Shown: one piece after another, positions 34,614 through 42,962 of the stretch | Numbering within the stretch: the first letter of the stretch is position 1 | Layout of the letters: the number at the start of each line of letters is the position of its first letter | Assembly: GCA_048264125.1 (NCBI GenBank) | Contig: JBLXDM010000007.1 | Span: forward strand, 1-64,000 | Source: M1-B18 sp048264125 | Lineage (GTDB): Bacteria; Bacillota; Clostridia; Peptostreptococcales; Natronincolaceae | Length of the DNA: 64,000 bases | Direction: 5' to 3' | Made by a program: the position numbers and the translations under genes | The notes under the pieces: generated by a model | Told to the model about the DNA's origin: nothing | What the model saw: only the letters and a program-made list of their open reading frames with translations | Database searches by the model: none

Positions 34614-35222
34614 TTATATTCCCCCCTTCATGCTACTGAGTATATCCCTTAGATTGCTGTTTAGAATTCTTCTGACGGCATTGGATGTGCCAGTTGCACC
34701 AGTAATAGAATCCACCTGACCATTTTCACTTGGTCTGTAGTTAATATAATTGCTTTCCTGGTCATTGATATCTATTGTTATACCTCTAAATTGCTCCTTA
34801 AACTGCAGCTCGTCTATTCTTCCCCCTAAGCCGGGAGTTTCACTATGGGAAAGGAAATATACCCCCAGTACCTTGTTTAAATCTGTATTAAGGCCGATAT
34901 AGCCCTTCAGGTTTCCCCAGACAGCATCACCCTCTATCGGAAAGATATATCCCAACAAAGCGCCATCTCTATAGCCCTCATAGTAGGCGATGCCATCACC
35001 GGCAACCTCTTTGATGGTGCTGCTATAAAGGGCACTGACCTCTACTGCATCATTTTTAGGAGTAGATAGATTCAGAATATAAAGCATTGCCTGCTGAGAT
35101 TTCAGCTCCTGATTCATAAGAACCCTATCCTTGGTGGCCTCGTTTATTGTGGCAAGGGCTCCAGTAAAGATAACAGTTATTATAATCATAAAAAGAACAG
35201 AATTATAGTTTATCTTTTTCAT
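34614..35222 (-). CDS. rnfG: RnfG/NqrC family FMN-binding subunit
   Basis: The 202-residue protein has one N-terminal membrane helix and an external FMN-binding domain. Covalent FMN attachment is expected at the threonine in DSITGATGTS near the C-terminus; the SETPGLGGRI block is also typical. Its length matches RnfG (about 200) more than NqrC (about 250). It overlaps the rnfD-like gene by 4 nt. Confidence 0.93.
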   Translation of the reverse strand: MKKINYNSVLFMIIITVIFTGALATINEATKDRVLMNQELKSQQAMLYILNLSTPKNDAVEVSALYSSTIKEVAGDGIAYYEGYRDGALLGYIFPIEGDAVWGNLKGYIGLNTDLNKVLGVYFLSHSETPGLGGRIDELQFKEQFRGITIDINDQESNYINYRPSENGQVDSITGATGTSNAVRRILNSNLRDILSSMKGGI

Positions 35223-36184
35223 ACTGTCACCTGCTTTCTCTTCTTGTAGCCCTCATAATATTTAAAGCCTGCGTCCATTATAGGAGCGAAGGAATTCATT
35301 ATTAGGATGGCAAACATTGCACCTCCTATAAATATTCCAAAGGTTCTGATTGCAGTTGCTATTATCCCAATTAGGATTCCATATACCCATTTAGCCTTAT
35401 TATTTTTAGGTGCCGTTATAGGCTCTGTAACAAAGAAGACGGCAGCAAACAGAAAGCCCCCGGAAAATAGACTGAATAATGGGTCGGGGTAGCCGCCGGG
35501 GCTTGTCATATATAAAATGGTATTAAGTCCAGTAAAACCAATAATAGATGAAGCCATCAGCCTCCAGTCGGCGGTCTTAGTATATATGAGGTAAATTGCG
35601 GCTATAATTATTAAAAGGCCGCTGGTTTCACCCAATGAGCCTGAAACATTACCCAGAAAAAGCTTTTCGATGGGCAAAGCAGCACCTGTATTCCGTAAAA
35701 TCAACATAGGGGTTGATTGAGATACAGTGTCTATTGCTGGTGTAACATATCTGGCAAAGCCTCCAGGAAAGCCTGAGGCTGCTACATTCCACTTTGCGGT
35801 TAGATACTCCGGAAAGCAGACATAGAGAAAGGTTCTAGCTGCCAAGGCCGGATTAAAGACATTATAGCCGAAGCCTCCAAAAACCTCCTTAGCAAAGGCG
35901 ATTCCAAATATGATACCTATTATAGCAACCCAAAAGGGAGTAGCTACAGGAAGGGTAAGGGTGAAGAGCACGCAAGAAACCAAAACAGCCTCACTAACCG
36001 GTTTGTTTAAGCGTTTTTCAAAAATATATTCGGTAAGGACACCGAAGGCTGTAACTACACCCATAAGGACAAGGGTACGCCAGCCAAAAAAATACACCGC
36101 CCCCAAGGTTATGGGGATTAGGCTAATTAATAATTTCTGCATAAGCTTCTGCTTCATAAAATATTTTCTGTAGATTTTCTTCAT
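35219..36184 (-). CDS. rnfD: RnfD/NqrB family FMN-binding membrane subunit
   Basis: The 321-residue integral membrane protein is the first gene of the cluster. It shows GFGYNVFNPALAARTFL and a probable FMN-attachment threonine in DTVSQSTPML. Its length fits RnfD (about 320) and lacks the long N-terminal part of NqrB, although the NPALAARTFL phrase reads like NqrB. The ATG has TAGGGGGT seven bases upstream. Nothing encoding RnfC or NqrA lies before it; the next gene upstream is tRNA-Val on the other strand. Confidence 0.92.
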   Translation of the reverse strand: MKKIYRKYFMKQKLMQKLLISLIPITLGAVYFFGWRTLVLMGVVTAFGVLTEYIFEKRLNKPVSEAVLVSCVLFTLTLPVATPFWVAIIGIIFGIAFAKEVFGGFGYNVFNPALAARTFLYVCFPEYLTAKWNVAASGFPGGFARYVTPAIDTVSQSTPMLILRNTGAALPIEKLFLGNVSGSLGETSGLLIIIAAIYLIYTKTADWRLMASSIIGFTGLNTILYMTSPGGYPDPLFSLFSGGFLFAAVFFVTEPITAPKNNKAKWVYGILIGIIATAIRTFGIFIGGAMFAILIMNSFAPIMDAGFKYYEGYKKRKQVTV

Positions 36185-36414
36185 ACTTTGACCCCCTAAA
36201 TTAATGCAAGATAATTATTTAGTACCCACAGCTGCAAATCTCAAAACATAAAGATCCTATGCATGCCGGATACACTACTTTAATAATATCAAAATATTAG
36301 GGATAATAAAAATTTTTTTAAATTCTACATTAATATAAAGTTGAGAAGCGTGTGTAAATGTAAAAATAATCTTGAAATTATCAAGTAAAGATGGTAATAT
36401 AGATAAGTAAATGC

Positions 36415-36490
36415 GGGCAATTAACTCAGCTGGTAGAGTGTCTCCTTGACGTGGAGGAAGTCAGGGGTTCGAGTCCCTTATTGCCCACCA
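36415..36490 (+). tRNA. tRNA-Val (GAC)
   Basis: Acceptor stem GGGCAAT/ATTGCCC, anticodon loop TTGACGT (anticodon GAC) and encoded CCA (36488-36490). It is a single-gene transcript. Confidence 0.94.
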
Positions 36491-36503
36491 AATAAATGAA
36501 GTG

Positions 36504-36552
36504 AAATAGTCGTTTGCAAGGTTTAAATTAATCTGGCAGACGGCTATTTTTT
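36504..36552 (+). terminator. Terminator of tRNA-Val
   Basis: AAATAGTCGTTTGC (36504-36517) pairs with GCAGACGGCTATTT (36536-36549), including two G-T pairs, followed by TTT. Just after it, GTTAACAAACTGCTAACAAG (about 36559-36578) resembles integrase arm sites and may be a scar of an old insertion. Confidence 0.8.
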
Positions 36553-36671
36553 ATTGCTGTTAACAAACTGCTAACAAGAGAATAACTTGTCTATCTTTTT
36601 AGAGGCTTCATGCTGCGTGTTGGAAGGAGTACATACCATTTAGACCCAGTTCGGCTATTTACAAGATATGA

Positions 36672-36747
36672 TTGACAAGAAAAATAAAATACTATAGTAT
36701 TAAGAAAGGGCTATATAATAATGATAATCATTATTATATAGCCCTTT
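36672..36747 (+). promoter_or_regulatory. Promoter with Fur box in a 43-bp perfect palindrome
   Basis: TTGACA (36672-36677), a 17-nt spacer and TAGTAT (36695-36700) predict a start near 36707. Overlapping and following this is a palindrome with two perfect 21-nt arms (36705-36725 and 36727-36747). Its centre TGATAATCATTATTA (36722-36736) matches the 7-1-7 Fur box at 14 of 15 positions. Iron repression of the AraC-type gene is expected; the flanking AAAGGGCTATATA arms could also fold in RNA. Confidence 0.75.
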
Positions 36748-36798
36748 AAGTTTATAGATTAAAAAACAGAATACTTTCACTTGGAAAGGGGGATGACA

Positions 36799-38421
36799 TT
36801 GTTTTCTACAGCTTACCATAAGCAAAGATATATTTTTTCTCTAAGAAAAACATATCTTGTAAGTCCGGAGCAGGAGAAGCAGCTTCGGCGTAGATATATT
36901 CGTACCTATGCCATTGCTTATTTTAAAGAAGGCACTGGCGCTATTACTATTGATGATAAGCACTTTAAAATCGATGGTAATCAATTGTTTCTGTTGGCTC
37001 CAGGAATGATAATTGAAGGCATGATGGCTTCAATGGTGGCCTACTTTTTATTTTTTAATGTGGGTATTGCAAAAAAGGACAATCAGTCTATGGTTATAAA
37101 GACATGTGATGATGTGGGTATATTTAAGGCAGGTGCAATCTCAATCCATGGCAGTGCTGAAGCAGAGCATTTTATTAAGGAGATACATCGGGCAAATAAT
37201 AGTATTGGCGCTTTGGCGGAATGGAGGAAGCAGTTAACCCTTGAGCAGCTGATATATGCTTTAATAAGTGAACTGAAGGAGGAAAAAAGTATGGATTCTG
37301 GCCAAATTGTAGAAAACGTCCTCCAATACTTAAATAAGCACTATACTGATAATATTAATCTATCTAGCTTGGCTGAAACCAATGGCTTAAGCCCCAGTGT
37401 TTTCTCACGAATGTTCAAAAGAGCGATAGGCATTTCACCCAGCGATTATATTACTCAATTACGTATTAAGCGGGCAAAGAAGATGCTTTATACATCTGCC
37501 AAAATTAAGGAGGTTGCTGAAAAAACAGGATATTGTGATGAATTCTATTTCAGTCGTACCTTTAAAAGGGTAGTTGGGGTTTCACCTACGGTTTATATTA
37601 AAAGCAGGGGAAAAAGCACCTCGGTAACCAATGGAATAGAGACTGACCTACAGGAAGAAAAAATTGCAGTGACATATATTGATGAAATTGACCATCTAAT
37701 ATCGTTGGGAAAGGTTCCAATAGCCATTCCGCAGGACCCATATGAAAAAAATGTCGATGGAACAGCCTTCTATTTAAATAATTATTTAAAGAATACGATG
37801 AAGCTGGGATCATCAAACGAAATAGATAGGTTTAAATTGTTTAAATCAAATCCGGATATGATTATAGCAGGTGCATTTATCAATGACTGGGGGATTAGAG
37901 ACCTGGATAAAATCGCCCCTACCTACTATTATAATTGGGTGGTGGATTGGAGAACAATACATCGAAAAATTGCTAAATTATTCGGTAGGGAGGATGTAGC
38001 CGCGAGAAATATTGATAACTATAATAAAAAAATAATTGAGCTGAGGAGTAGGCTAAATAAGGAATTGGCCAAAAAGAAATTTGTTTTTTTAGAATGCACC
38101 CAGTGGGGTATTCGGGTGAGTCCATATACAAGCAATGGTGGCTGGCTACTGTTTAACCAATTGGGGCTTACTCCCTCTCCAGAGGTGCCGGAGGTGAATT
38201 GGGAGTATTATGTTAGACCGGAGGAGCTGGCTTTAATAAAGGCTGATTATATATTTATGGGCAGGAGAAGCAATTCGGAATTTGTTTATAAGCAGCTGAT
38301 TGAAAAGTCTAAGGTAGATAGAAGTAAAATATATGAGGTTTCCCGTTACCCATGGGCAAAGGGGGGACCTATGGCCTTTTCCCAAGGCATAGATCAGCTG
38401 GCCTCATTTCTCATTAAATAA
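36799..38421 (+). CDS. Btr-like AraC activator fused to a siderophore-binding domain
   Basis: The protein of about 540 residues has three parts: an N-terminal cupin-like region (about 1-150), an AraC-type double helix-turn-helix (NLSSLAETNGLSPSVFSRMFKR and IKEVAEKTGYCDEFYFSRTFKRVVG, about 180-275), and a C-terminal periplasmic-binding-protein domain (about 300-540, VTYIDEIDHLISLG...PDMIIAGAF). This is the design of Bacillus Btr, which binds ferri-siderophore in the cytosol and activates uptake genes. TTG 36799 is preferred because AAAGGGGG lies six bases before it; ATG 36793 is too close to it. Confidence 0.9.
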   Translation: MFSTAYHKQRYIFSLRKTYLVSPEQEKQLRRRYIRTYAIAYFKEGTGAITIDDKHFKIDGNQLFLLAPGMIIEGMMASMVAYFLFFNVGIAKKDNQSMVIKTCDDVGIFKAGAISIHGSAEAEHFIKEIHRANNSIGALAEWRKQLTLEQLIYALISELKEEKSMDSGQIVENVLQYLNKHYTDNINLSSLAETNGLSPSVFSRMFKRAIGISPSDYITQLRIKRAKKMLYTSAKIKEVAEKTGYCDEFYFSRTFKRVVGVSPTVYIKSRGKSTSVTNGIETDLQEEKIAVTYIDEIDHLISLGKVPIAIPQDPYEKNVDGTAFYLNNYLKNTMKLGSSNEIDRFKLFKSNPDMIIAGAFINDWGIRDLDKIAPTYYYNWVVDWRTIHRKIAKLFGREDVAARNIDNYNKKIIELRSRLNKELAKKKFVFLECTQWGIRVSPYTSNGGWLLFNQLGLTPSPEVPEVNWEYYVRPEELALIKADYIFMGRRSNSEFVYKQLIEKSKVDRSKIYEVSRYPWAKGGPMAFSQGIDQLASFLIK

Positions 38422-38424
38422 TAA

Positions 38425-38608
38425 TGAGGGAATTGCATAATAAAGATGAGTAGTGTGTTTATACAAAGTCAAAAGCTTCCTGCTTAGTGCCCCACGGGCT
38501 AATTATATAATTTTAAATGTTATTAGCCCTAGGCAATGGGGGACAAACATTTAACTTTGTATAAACTAGAATATATTTGCGCTTTTATGATATTATGCAA
38601 TTTCCGCT
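38425..38608. repeat. MITE-like palindromic repeat, complete copy B (184 bp, inverted relative to copy A)
   Basis: It starts TGAGGGAATTGCATAATAAA 3 nt after the Btr-like stop codon and ends TATTATGCAATTTCCGCT. Internal arms TTTATACAAAGTCAAAAG and TTTAACTTTGTATAAA flank GGGCTAAT...ATTAGCCC. Its reverse complement aligns with 16722-16906 over the whole length with scattered differences. Confidence 0.75.
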
Positions 38609-38705
38609 AAATAAGAATTGTCATAGCAATGAAAATAAGTACAAGAAATAAAACAAAATCGTTAATGGATTATTGGAGCAAATAAAGATAATATATAAAT
38701 ATAAA

Positions 38706-38720
38706 TGATAATTATTATTA
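38706..38720 (+). promoter_or_regulatory. Fur box upstream of the siderophore-binding lipoprotein
   Basis: TGATAATTATTATTA matches the 7-1-7 Fur consensus at 14 of 15 positions and lies 21 nt before the start codon, overlapping the probable promoter end. Confidence 0.75.
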
Positions 38721-38740
38721 ATCGAAGATGGAGGTCTATC

Positions 38741-39715
38741 ATGAAAAGTAATAAAAAGCTTGTACTTATTTTCTTAGTTCTTATGTCTTTATTTCTTGCT
38801 GCGTGCGGAGACAAGGAGGCTGCTATAAACCAGCAGGATACAGAAGCTGCAACCAAAGTGATTCAGGATTTATATGGGGATATTGAAATTCCCACAAAGC
38901 CCGAAAGAATTGTTACAACCTACGATGACGATGCAGATCATTTATTGGCATTGGGAATTGTGCCGGTGGGTGTACCCACATTTAATAGAAGGGATAACGT
39001 CAACGGATATATTCCATACTTAGCAGACAGGCTTGAGGGAGTAGCACAAATTGGTAATGAAGCGTGGGAAAATGCAAATTTTGAGGCGATCGTAGTGCTG
39101 GAGCCGGATTTAATACTGGCAGGAGAATGGGCGGATAAGGCAATAGAGGGTTTGAAGAAAATTGCACCTACTGCCGTTTATAAATGGGAAGCGGATTGGC
39201 GTGACCGTCATTTGGAGTTTGGTCGCTTGCTTAATAGGGAAGAGGAAGCTCAAAAAAATGTTGCAGCCTATAACAAAAAATTAGCTGAAAAACGTAAGCT
39301 GTTGGAGGAAAAGGGCTTGACCGATTTAAGCGTTGCCTTCATACGTATCGTTAATGATAAAAGAATTATTGTCTATACTGAACAACCCAGCGATATAGGC
39401 AGCTTGCTGTATGATGGCTTAGGCTTTAAGCTTCCTGTAGGGCTCCCTGCTGATGAATATCAGGTGGATATGATATTAGAAGGGTTAACTACCATTGAGG
39501 CAGATGTTTTTTACCTTCTGGTTAATGGGACAGACGAGGCAAGAGCTGCACATACAGATATAGTTCAAACTGAGGTTTGGAAGCAGCTGCCAGCGGTGGC
39601 AAATAGCATGGTTTTCTATGTTGATAATGAAACCCCTTGGGCAAGAGGTGCCGGCCCTATAGGCTTTATGGATGGCATTGATCAGCTGGTGGATGCAATA
39701 ATAAATGTTAAGTAG
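38741..39715 (+). CDS. Siderophore ABC transporter substrate-binding lipoprotein
   Basis: The 324-residue FeuA/FhuD-type binding protein has a signal peptide with lipobox (FLVLMSLFLAAC, cysteine about residue 22) and the PBP features RIVTTYDDDADHLLALGI, PDLILAGEWADKAIEGLKKIAPTAVY and FMDGIDQLVDAI. It resembles the C-terminal domain of the Btr-like regulator upstream, so both probably bind the same ferri-siderophore. ATG 38741 has GGAGGT upstream; the longer frame (38705) begins inside the Fur box. Confidence 0.93.
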   Translation: MKSNKKLVLIFLVLMSLFLAACGDKEAAINQQDTEAATKVIQDLYGDIEIPTKPERIVTTYDDDADHLLALGIVPVGVPTFNRRDNVNGYIPYLADRLEGVAQIGNEAWENANFEAIVVLEPDLILAGEWADKAIEGLKKIAPTAVYKWEADWRDRHLEFGRLLNREEEAQKNVAAYNKKLAEKRKLLEEKGLTDLSVAFIRIVNDKRIIVYTEQPSDIGSLLYDGLGFKLPVGLPADEYQVDMILEGLTTIEADVFYLLVNGTDEARAAHTDIVQTEVWKQLPAVANSMVFYVDNETPWARGAGPIGFMDGIDQLVDAIINVK

Positions 39716-39735
39716 TAGATATGCTTATTAAAGTA

Positions 39736-39764
39736 GGGGGCTGCATTTGGTGCAGTCTCCTTTT
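39736..39764 (+). terminator. Partial terminator between binding protein and permease genes
   Basis: GGGGGCTGCA pairs with TGCAGTCTCC (two G-T pairs), followed by only four T. It may let the binding protein be made in excess over the permeases. Confidence 0.6.
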
Positions 39765-39829
39765 CCGTACATACTAACATTTGGAAAATATAACTAACAC
39801 TATTTACTATTAAAGAGGATGATGTCGTC

Positions 39830-40897
39830 ATGTTAAATGAAAAGCTTAAAATGTCTCAATATCAATCTAAGGAAAGCTTGAATAAAAAAAAGGATATAAG
39901 CTCTAGGCCTATTATTGCGGCTATAATTCTAGTTGGTGGGGCTGCAGCACTTATATTAACCCTTGTATTATCAATCTTGTTGGGGGTAGCGGATATAGAT
40001 TTTAATACAATCTGGTCTGCGCTTTTTAATTTTAATCCGGATTTAATGCTGCACCAGGTTATTTTTGAGCTTCGTATTCCGAGGGCCTTAGTTGGAGCCT
40101 TGGTGGGAGCTGGCTTTGCAGTGTCTGGTGCCATTATGCAGGGAATGACAAGGAACCCTTTGGCTGGTCCAGATATCATGGGAATTAATGCTGGTGCCGC
40201 CTTTGCTATTTCCATTGCATTTGCTTTTCTGCCGGGACTGCCCTACACATATTTAATGCTGATTTCATTTATAGGGGCAGCTCTTGGCGCCTTTATGACC
40301 TATATGATTGGCTCTATGGCCAAGGGAGGATTGACTCCTGTGCGCTTGGCTTTGGCAGGAACCATAGTGGGAACACTATTAAGCTCCATTGCCTCCGGTA
40401 TATCTATTTATTATGGTACCGCCCAGGATGTAAGCTTTTGGTTTATGGGGGGAATTGCAGGGGCCAGTTGGACAAGCGTATACGGCTTGGTTGTGTGGAT
40501 AGCAGCAGGACTTTTTGTAAGCATGCTTATATCTAGGTCCATTACAGTATTAAGCCTAGGGGAAGAAACCGCCGTTGGATTAGGCATTAATATTGTACTC
40601 GTAAAGACTATTGGTATAGTAGTTGCAGTTGTATTGGCGGGGGCTGGCGTATCGGCTGCAGGGCCTATAGTCTTTGTAGGTTTGATGATACCGCATATTG
40701 TACGGTTTCTTGTTGGGACGGATTATCGCTGGATTATTCCCTGCTCTGGCATTATGGGAAGCGTGTTTCTGGTTTTCTCCGACATTCTTGCCAGAATGGT
40801 GAAGCCCCCCTATGAAGCACCTATAGGGGTTATTACTGCTTTAATAGGAGTGCCATTTTTTCTATATCTTGCGAGACGCGAAGGGAGGGAAATTTGA
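39830..40897 (+). CDS. FecCD-family siderophore permease (first subunit)
   Basis: The 355-residue protein has about nine membrane helices and the FecCD signatures FELRIPRALVGALVGAGFAVSGAIMQGMTRNPLAGPDIMGINAGA and, near the end, PHIVRFLVGTDYRWIIPCSG. It forms a heterodimer with the next gene, with which it overlaps by 4 nt. A basic N-terminal tail (about 30 residues) precedes the first helix. Confidence 0.93.
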   Translation: MLNEKLKMSQYQSKESLNKKKDISSRPIIAAIILVGGAAALILTLVLSILLGVADIDFNTIWSALFNFNPDLMLHQVIFELRIPRALVGALVGAGFAVSGAIMQGMTRNPLAGPDIMGINAGAAFAISIAFAFLPGLPYTYLMLISFIGAALGAFMTYMIGSMAKGGLTPVRLALAGTIVGTLLSSIASGISIYYGTAQDVSFWFMGGIAGASWTSVYGLVVWIAAGLFVSMLISRSITVLSLGEETAVGLGINIVLVKTIGIVVAVVLAGAGVSAAGPIVFVGLMIPHIVRFLVGTDYRWIIPCSGIMGSVFLVFSDILARMVKPPYEAPIGVITALIGVPFFLYLARREGREI

Positions 40898-41937
40898 TGG
40901 AGGCTATAAAGAAATTTTCCTATAAAGAAATGCTAAGAAAAAAAACCAACAAAATGCTTAGGCTAATGGGGATTCTGGTTATCCTTCTAGCTGTGTTTTT
41001 CATTATTAGTATGAATCTGGGGGCCAGCAGGCTTTCGCCTATAGAGATTGCTAGAACCCTTCTAGGAGCTGGAACCGCAAGACAAAGCCTTATACTATTT
41101 GAGTTTAGGCTGCCAAGAATTGTGATGGCAATCCTCATTGGTGCAGGACTTGCGGTTTCGGGGGCGATACTCCAGGGGATTTCAAGGAACCCCTTGGCAG
41201 ATCCTGGGATATTAGGGATAAATGCCGGAGCAGGCCTTGGTGTAGTGGTATTTATGATGTTCTTTACTCAAGCAGCGGGAAAATCCATTTATTTGATGCC
41301 TATAGTGGCTCTGGTGGGTGGTTTTGCAGCAGCAACTCTCATATACCTTTTTTCAATTAAAAGAGGCTCGGTATCACCGATCCGTATGATTTTAGTGGGC
41401 ATAGGCATGGGACTATTATTTAATGCATTAATTTTACTAATATTGTTGAGGATGGATTATCGTCAATACATGAAGGCATCAATATGGATGACAGGCAGTA
41501 TTTGGGGAACCGATTGGAGATTTGTAGTGGCTCTTTTACCTTGGATTTTAATATTGCTGCCCTACGCATACATTAAATCTAGTATTTTAAACGTAATGAA
41601 CCTGGGGGAGGAAAATGCCACAGGCCTTGGAATGAGGATTGAAAGAGAAAGGCTGCTTCTATCTGCCACCGCTGTAGCACTGGCCTCCTCCTGTGTTGCC
41701 ATCGGTGGGGGGATATCCTTTGTGGGTTTGGTGGCTCCTCATTTATCAAGACAGCTGGTGGGTCCTCGTCATCAGCATTTATTGCCCATTACTGCTCTTT
41801 TGGGGGCGCTGCTGCTTTTAGTGGCAGATATCCTTGCGCGTCAGCTGTTGGCCCCAATGGAGCTTCCTGTAGGAATTACTATAGCTGTGATAGGAGCACC
41901 CTACTTTTTATATTTATTGGTAAAATCAAATGTTTAA
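40894..41937 (+). CDS. FecCD-family siderophore permease (second subunit)
   Basis: The 347-residue paralogue of the preceding protein has FEFRLPRIVMAILIGAGLAVSGAILQGISRNPLADPGILGINAGAG, GISFVGLVAPHLSRQLVGPRHQHLLP and a C-terminal APYFLYLL. Overlapping start indicates coupled translation and equal subunit amounts. Confidence 0.93.
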   Translation: MMEAIKKFSYKEMLRKKTNKMLRLMGILVILLAVFFIISMNLGASRLSPIEIARTLLGAGTARQSLILFEFRLPRIVMAILIGAGLAVSGAILQGISRNPLADPGILGINAGAGLGVVVFMMFFTQAAGKSIYLMPIVALVGGFAAATLIYLFSIKRGSVSPIRMILVGIGMGLLFNALILLILLRMDYRQYMKASIWMTGSIWGTDWRFVVALLPWILILLPYAYIKSSILNVMNLGEENATGLGMRIERERLLLSATAVALASSCVAIGGGISFVGLVAPHLSRQLVGPRHQHLLPITALLGALLLLVADILARQLLAPMELPVGITIAVIGAPYFLYLLVKSNV

Positions 41938-41969
41938 AATAGCTATGTAAGAATAGAAGGAGATTGAAT

Positions 41970-42758
41970 ATGAGCATGATTAAAACTAAAAATTTAAATA
42001 TAGGCTATGATGAAAAGACAATTGTAGAGGAATTAAACATTGAAATTCCAAAGGGGAGGATTACAGCCTTGGTGGGAGGCAATGGCTCTGGTAAATCAAC
42101 GATATTTAAGACAATTGCAAGGATTTTGAAGCCACAGAAGGGGAGGGTTTACCTAGATGGTGAATCGATACATGAAAAATCAACCAAAGACGTGGCCCTA
42201 AAGCTGGCGATACTGCCTCAGAACCCGACGGCACCGGAGGGCTTGACGGTAGCGGAGCTGGTTTCCTATGGGCGCTTTCCCCATCAAAAGAAATTTGGGA
42301 CTCTGGGGGCTGAGGATTACGATATCATACAGTGGGCATTGGATGTTACAGGCATGACGGTCTTTGCTGAGCGACCCCTTAATTCATTATCAGGCGGTCA
42401 GCGGCAGAAGGCATGGATTGCCATGGCCATTGCCCAAGGCACGGATGTAATTCTACTGGATGAACCGACCACATTTTTAGATATGTCTCATCAGTTTGAG
42501 GTTTTGAAGCTATTGAGAAAATTAAACAAAGAGCATAAGCAAACCATTGTCATGGTGGTGCATGACTTAAATCATGCGACAAGATTTGCGGATTACATGA
42601 TTGCAATCAAGGGCGGAAAAGTAGTGAAGGAAGGAAATACGATAGATATCGTTACGCCGGAAATGATAAAGGAGGTCTTTGGGATTTTTGCCGATGTCAT
42701 TTCCGATGGTCATATGGGTGTACCACATGTGATACCCTATGATGCAGATGAGGCTTAA
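41970..42758 (+). CDS. Siderophore ABC transporter ATP-binding protein
   Basis: The 262-residue ATPase has Walker A GGNGSGKST, Q-loop LPQNPTAP, signature LSGGQRQKAWIAMAIAQ, Walker B VILLDEPTTFLD and H-loop VMVVHDLNHA. It powers the two FecCD permeases. ATG 41970 is chosen since AAGGAGA is seven bases upstream; TTG 41964 touches the site. Confidence 0.94.
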   Translation: MSMIKTKNLNIGYDEKTIVEELNIEIPKGRITALVGGNGSGKSTIFKTIARILKPQKGRVYLDGESIHEKSTKDVALKLAILPQNPTAPEGLTVAELVSYGRFPHQKKFGTLGAEDYDIIQWALDVTGMTVFAERPLNSLSGGQRQKAWIAMAIAQGTDVILLDEPTTFLDMSHQFEVLKLLRKLNKEHKQTIVMVVHDLNHATRFADYMIAIKGGKVVKEGNTIDIVTPEMIKEVFGIFADVISDGHMGVPHVIPYDADEA

Positions 42759-42795
42759 TTACGCTTAACAAGATGCATAAAGCTTATTTAAGGAT

Positions 42796-42837
42796 GGGTA
42801 TTAGAGCTTAAAGCTTCTGATACCTTGCTTTTTTATT
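42796..42837 (+). terminator. Terminator of the siderophore uptake operon
   Basis: GGTATTAGAGCTT pairs with AGCTTCTGATACC around AA (one bulge, one G-T pair), followed by TTGCTTTTTTATTTT. Confidence 0.7.
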
Positions 42838-42962
42838 TTATAAAATTTTCATTATAATTTATAATTTATTAACACTTCTTTTATTACCAGTTAAATACTT
42901 CCTTATATAATAAAAAGTAGCAACAGAGGAATTTATACCAATCAACTAGGAGGAAATTGAAT

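Noticed and set aside
36559..36578. GTTAACAAACTGCTAACAAG next to tRNA-Val as an att site
   Set aside because: Similar to integrase arm repeats, but there is no duplicated tRNA-Val 3' end or integrase nearby; at most an old scar.
39862..40215. 117-codon minus-strand frame in the first permease gene
   Set aside because: Reverse reading of repeated membrane codons; no ribosome site and no protein pattern.
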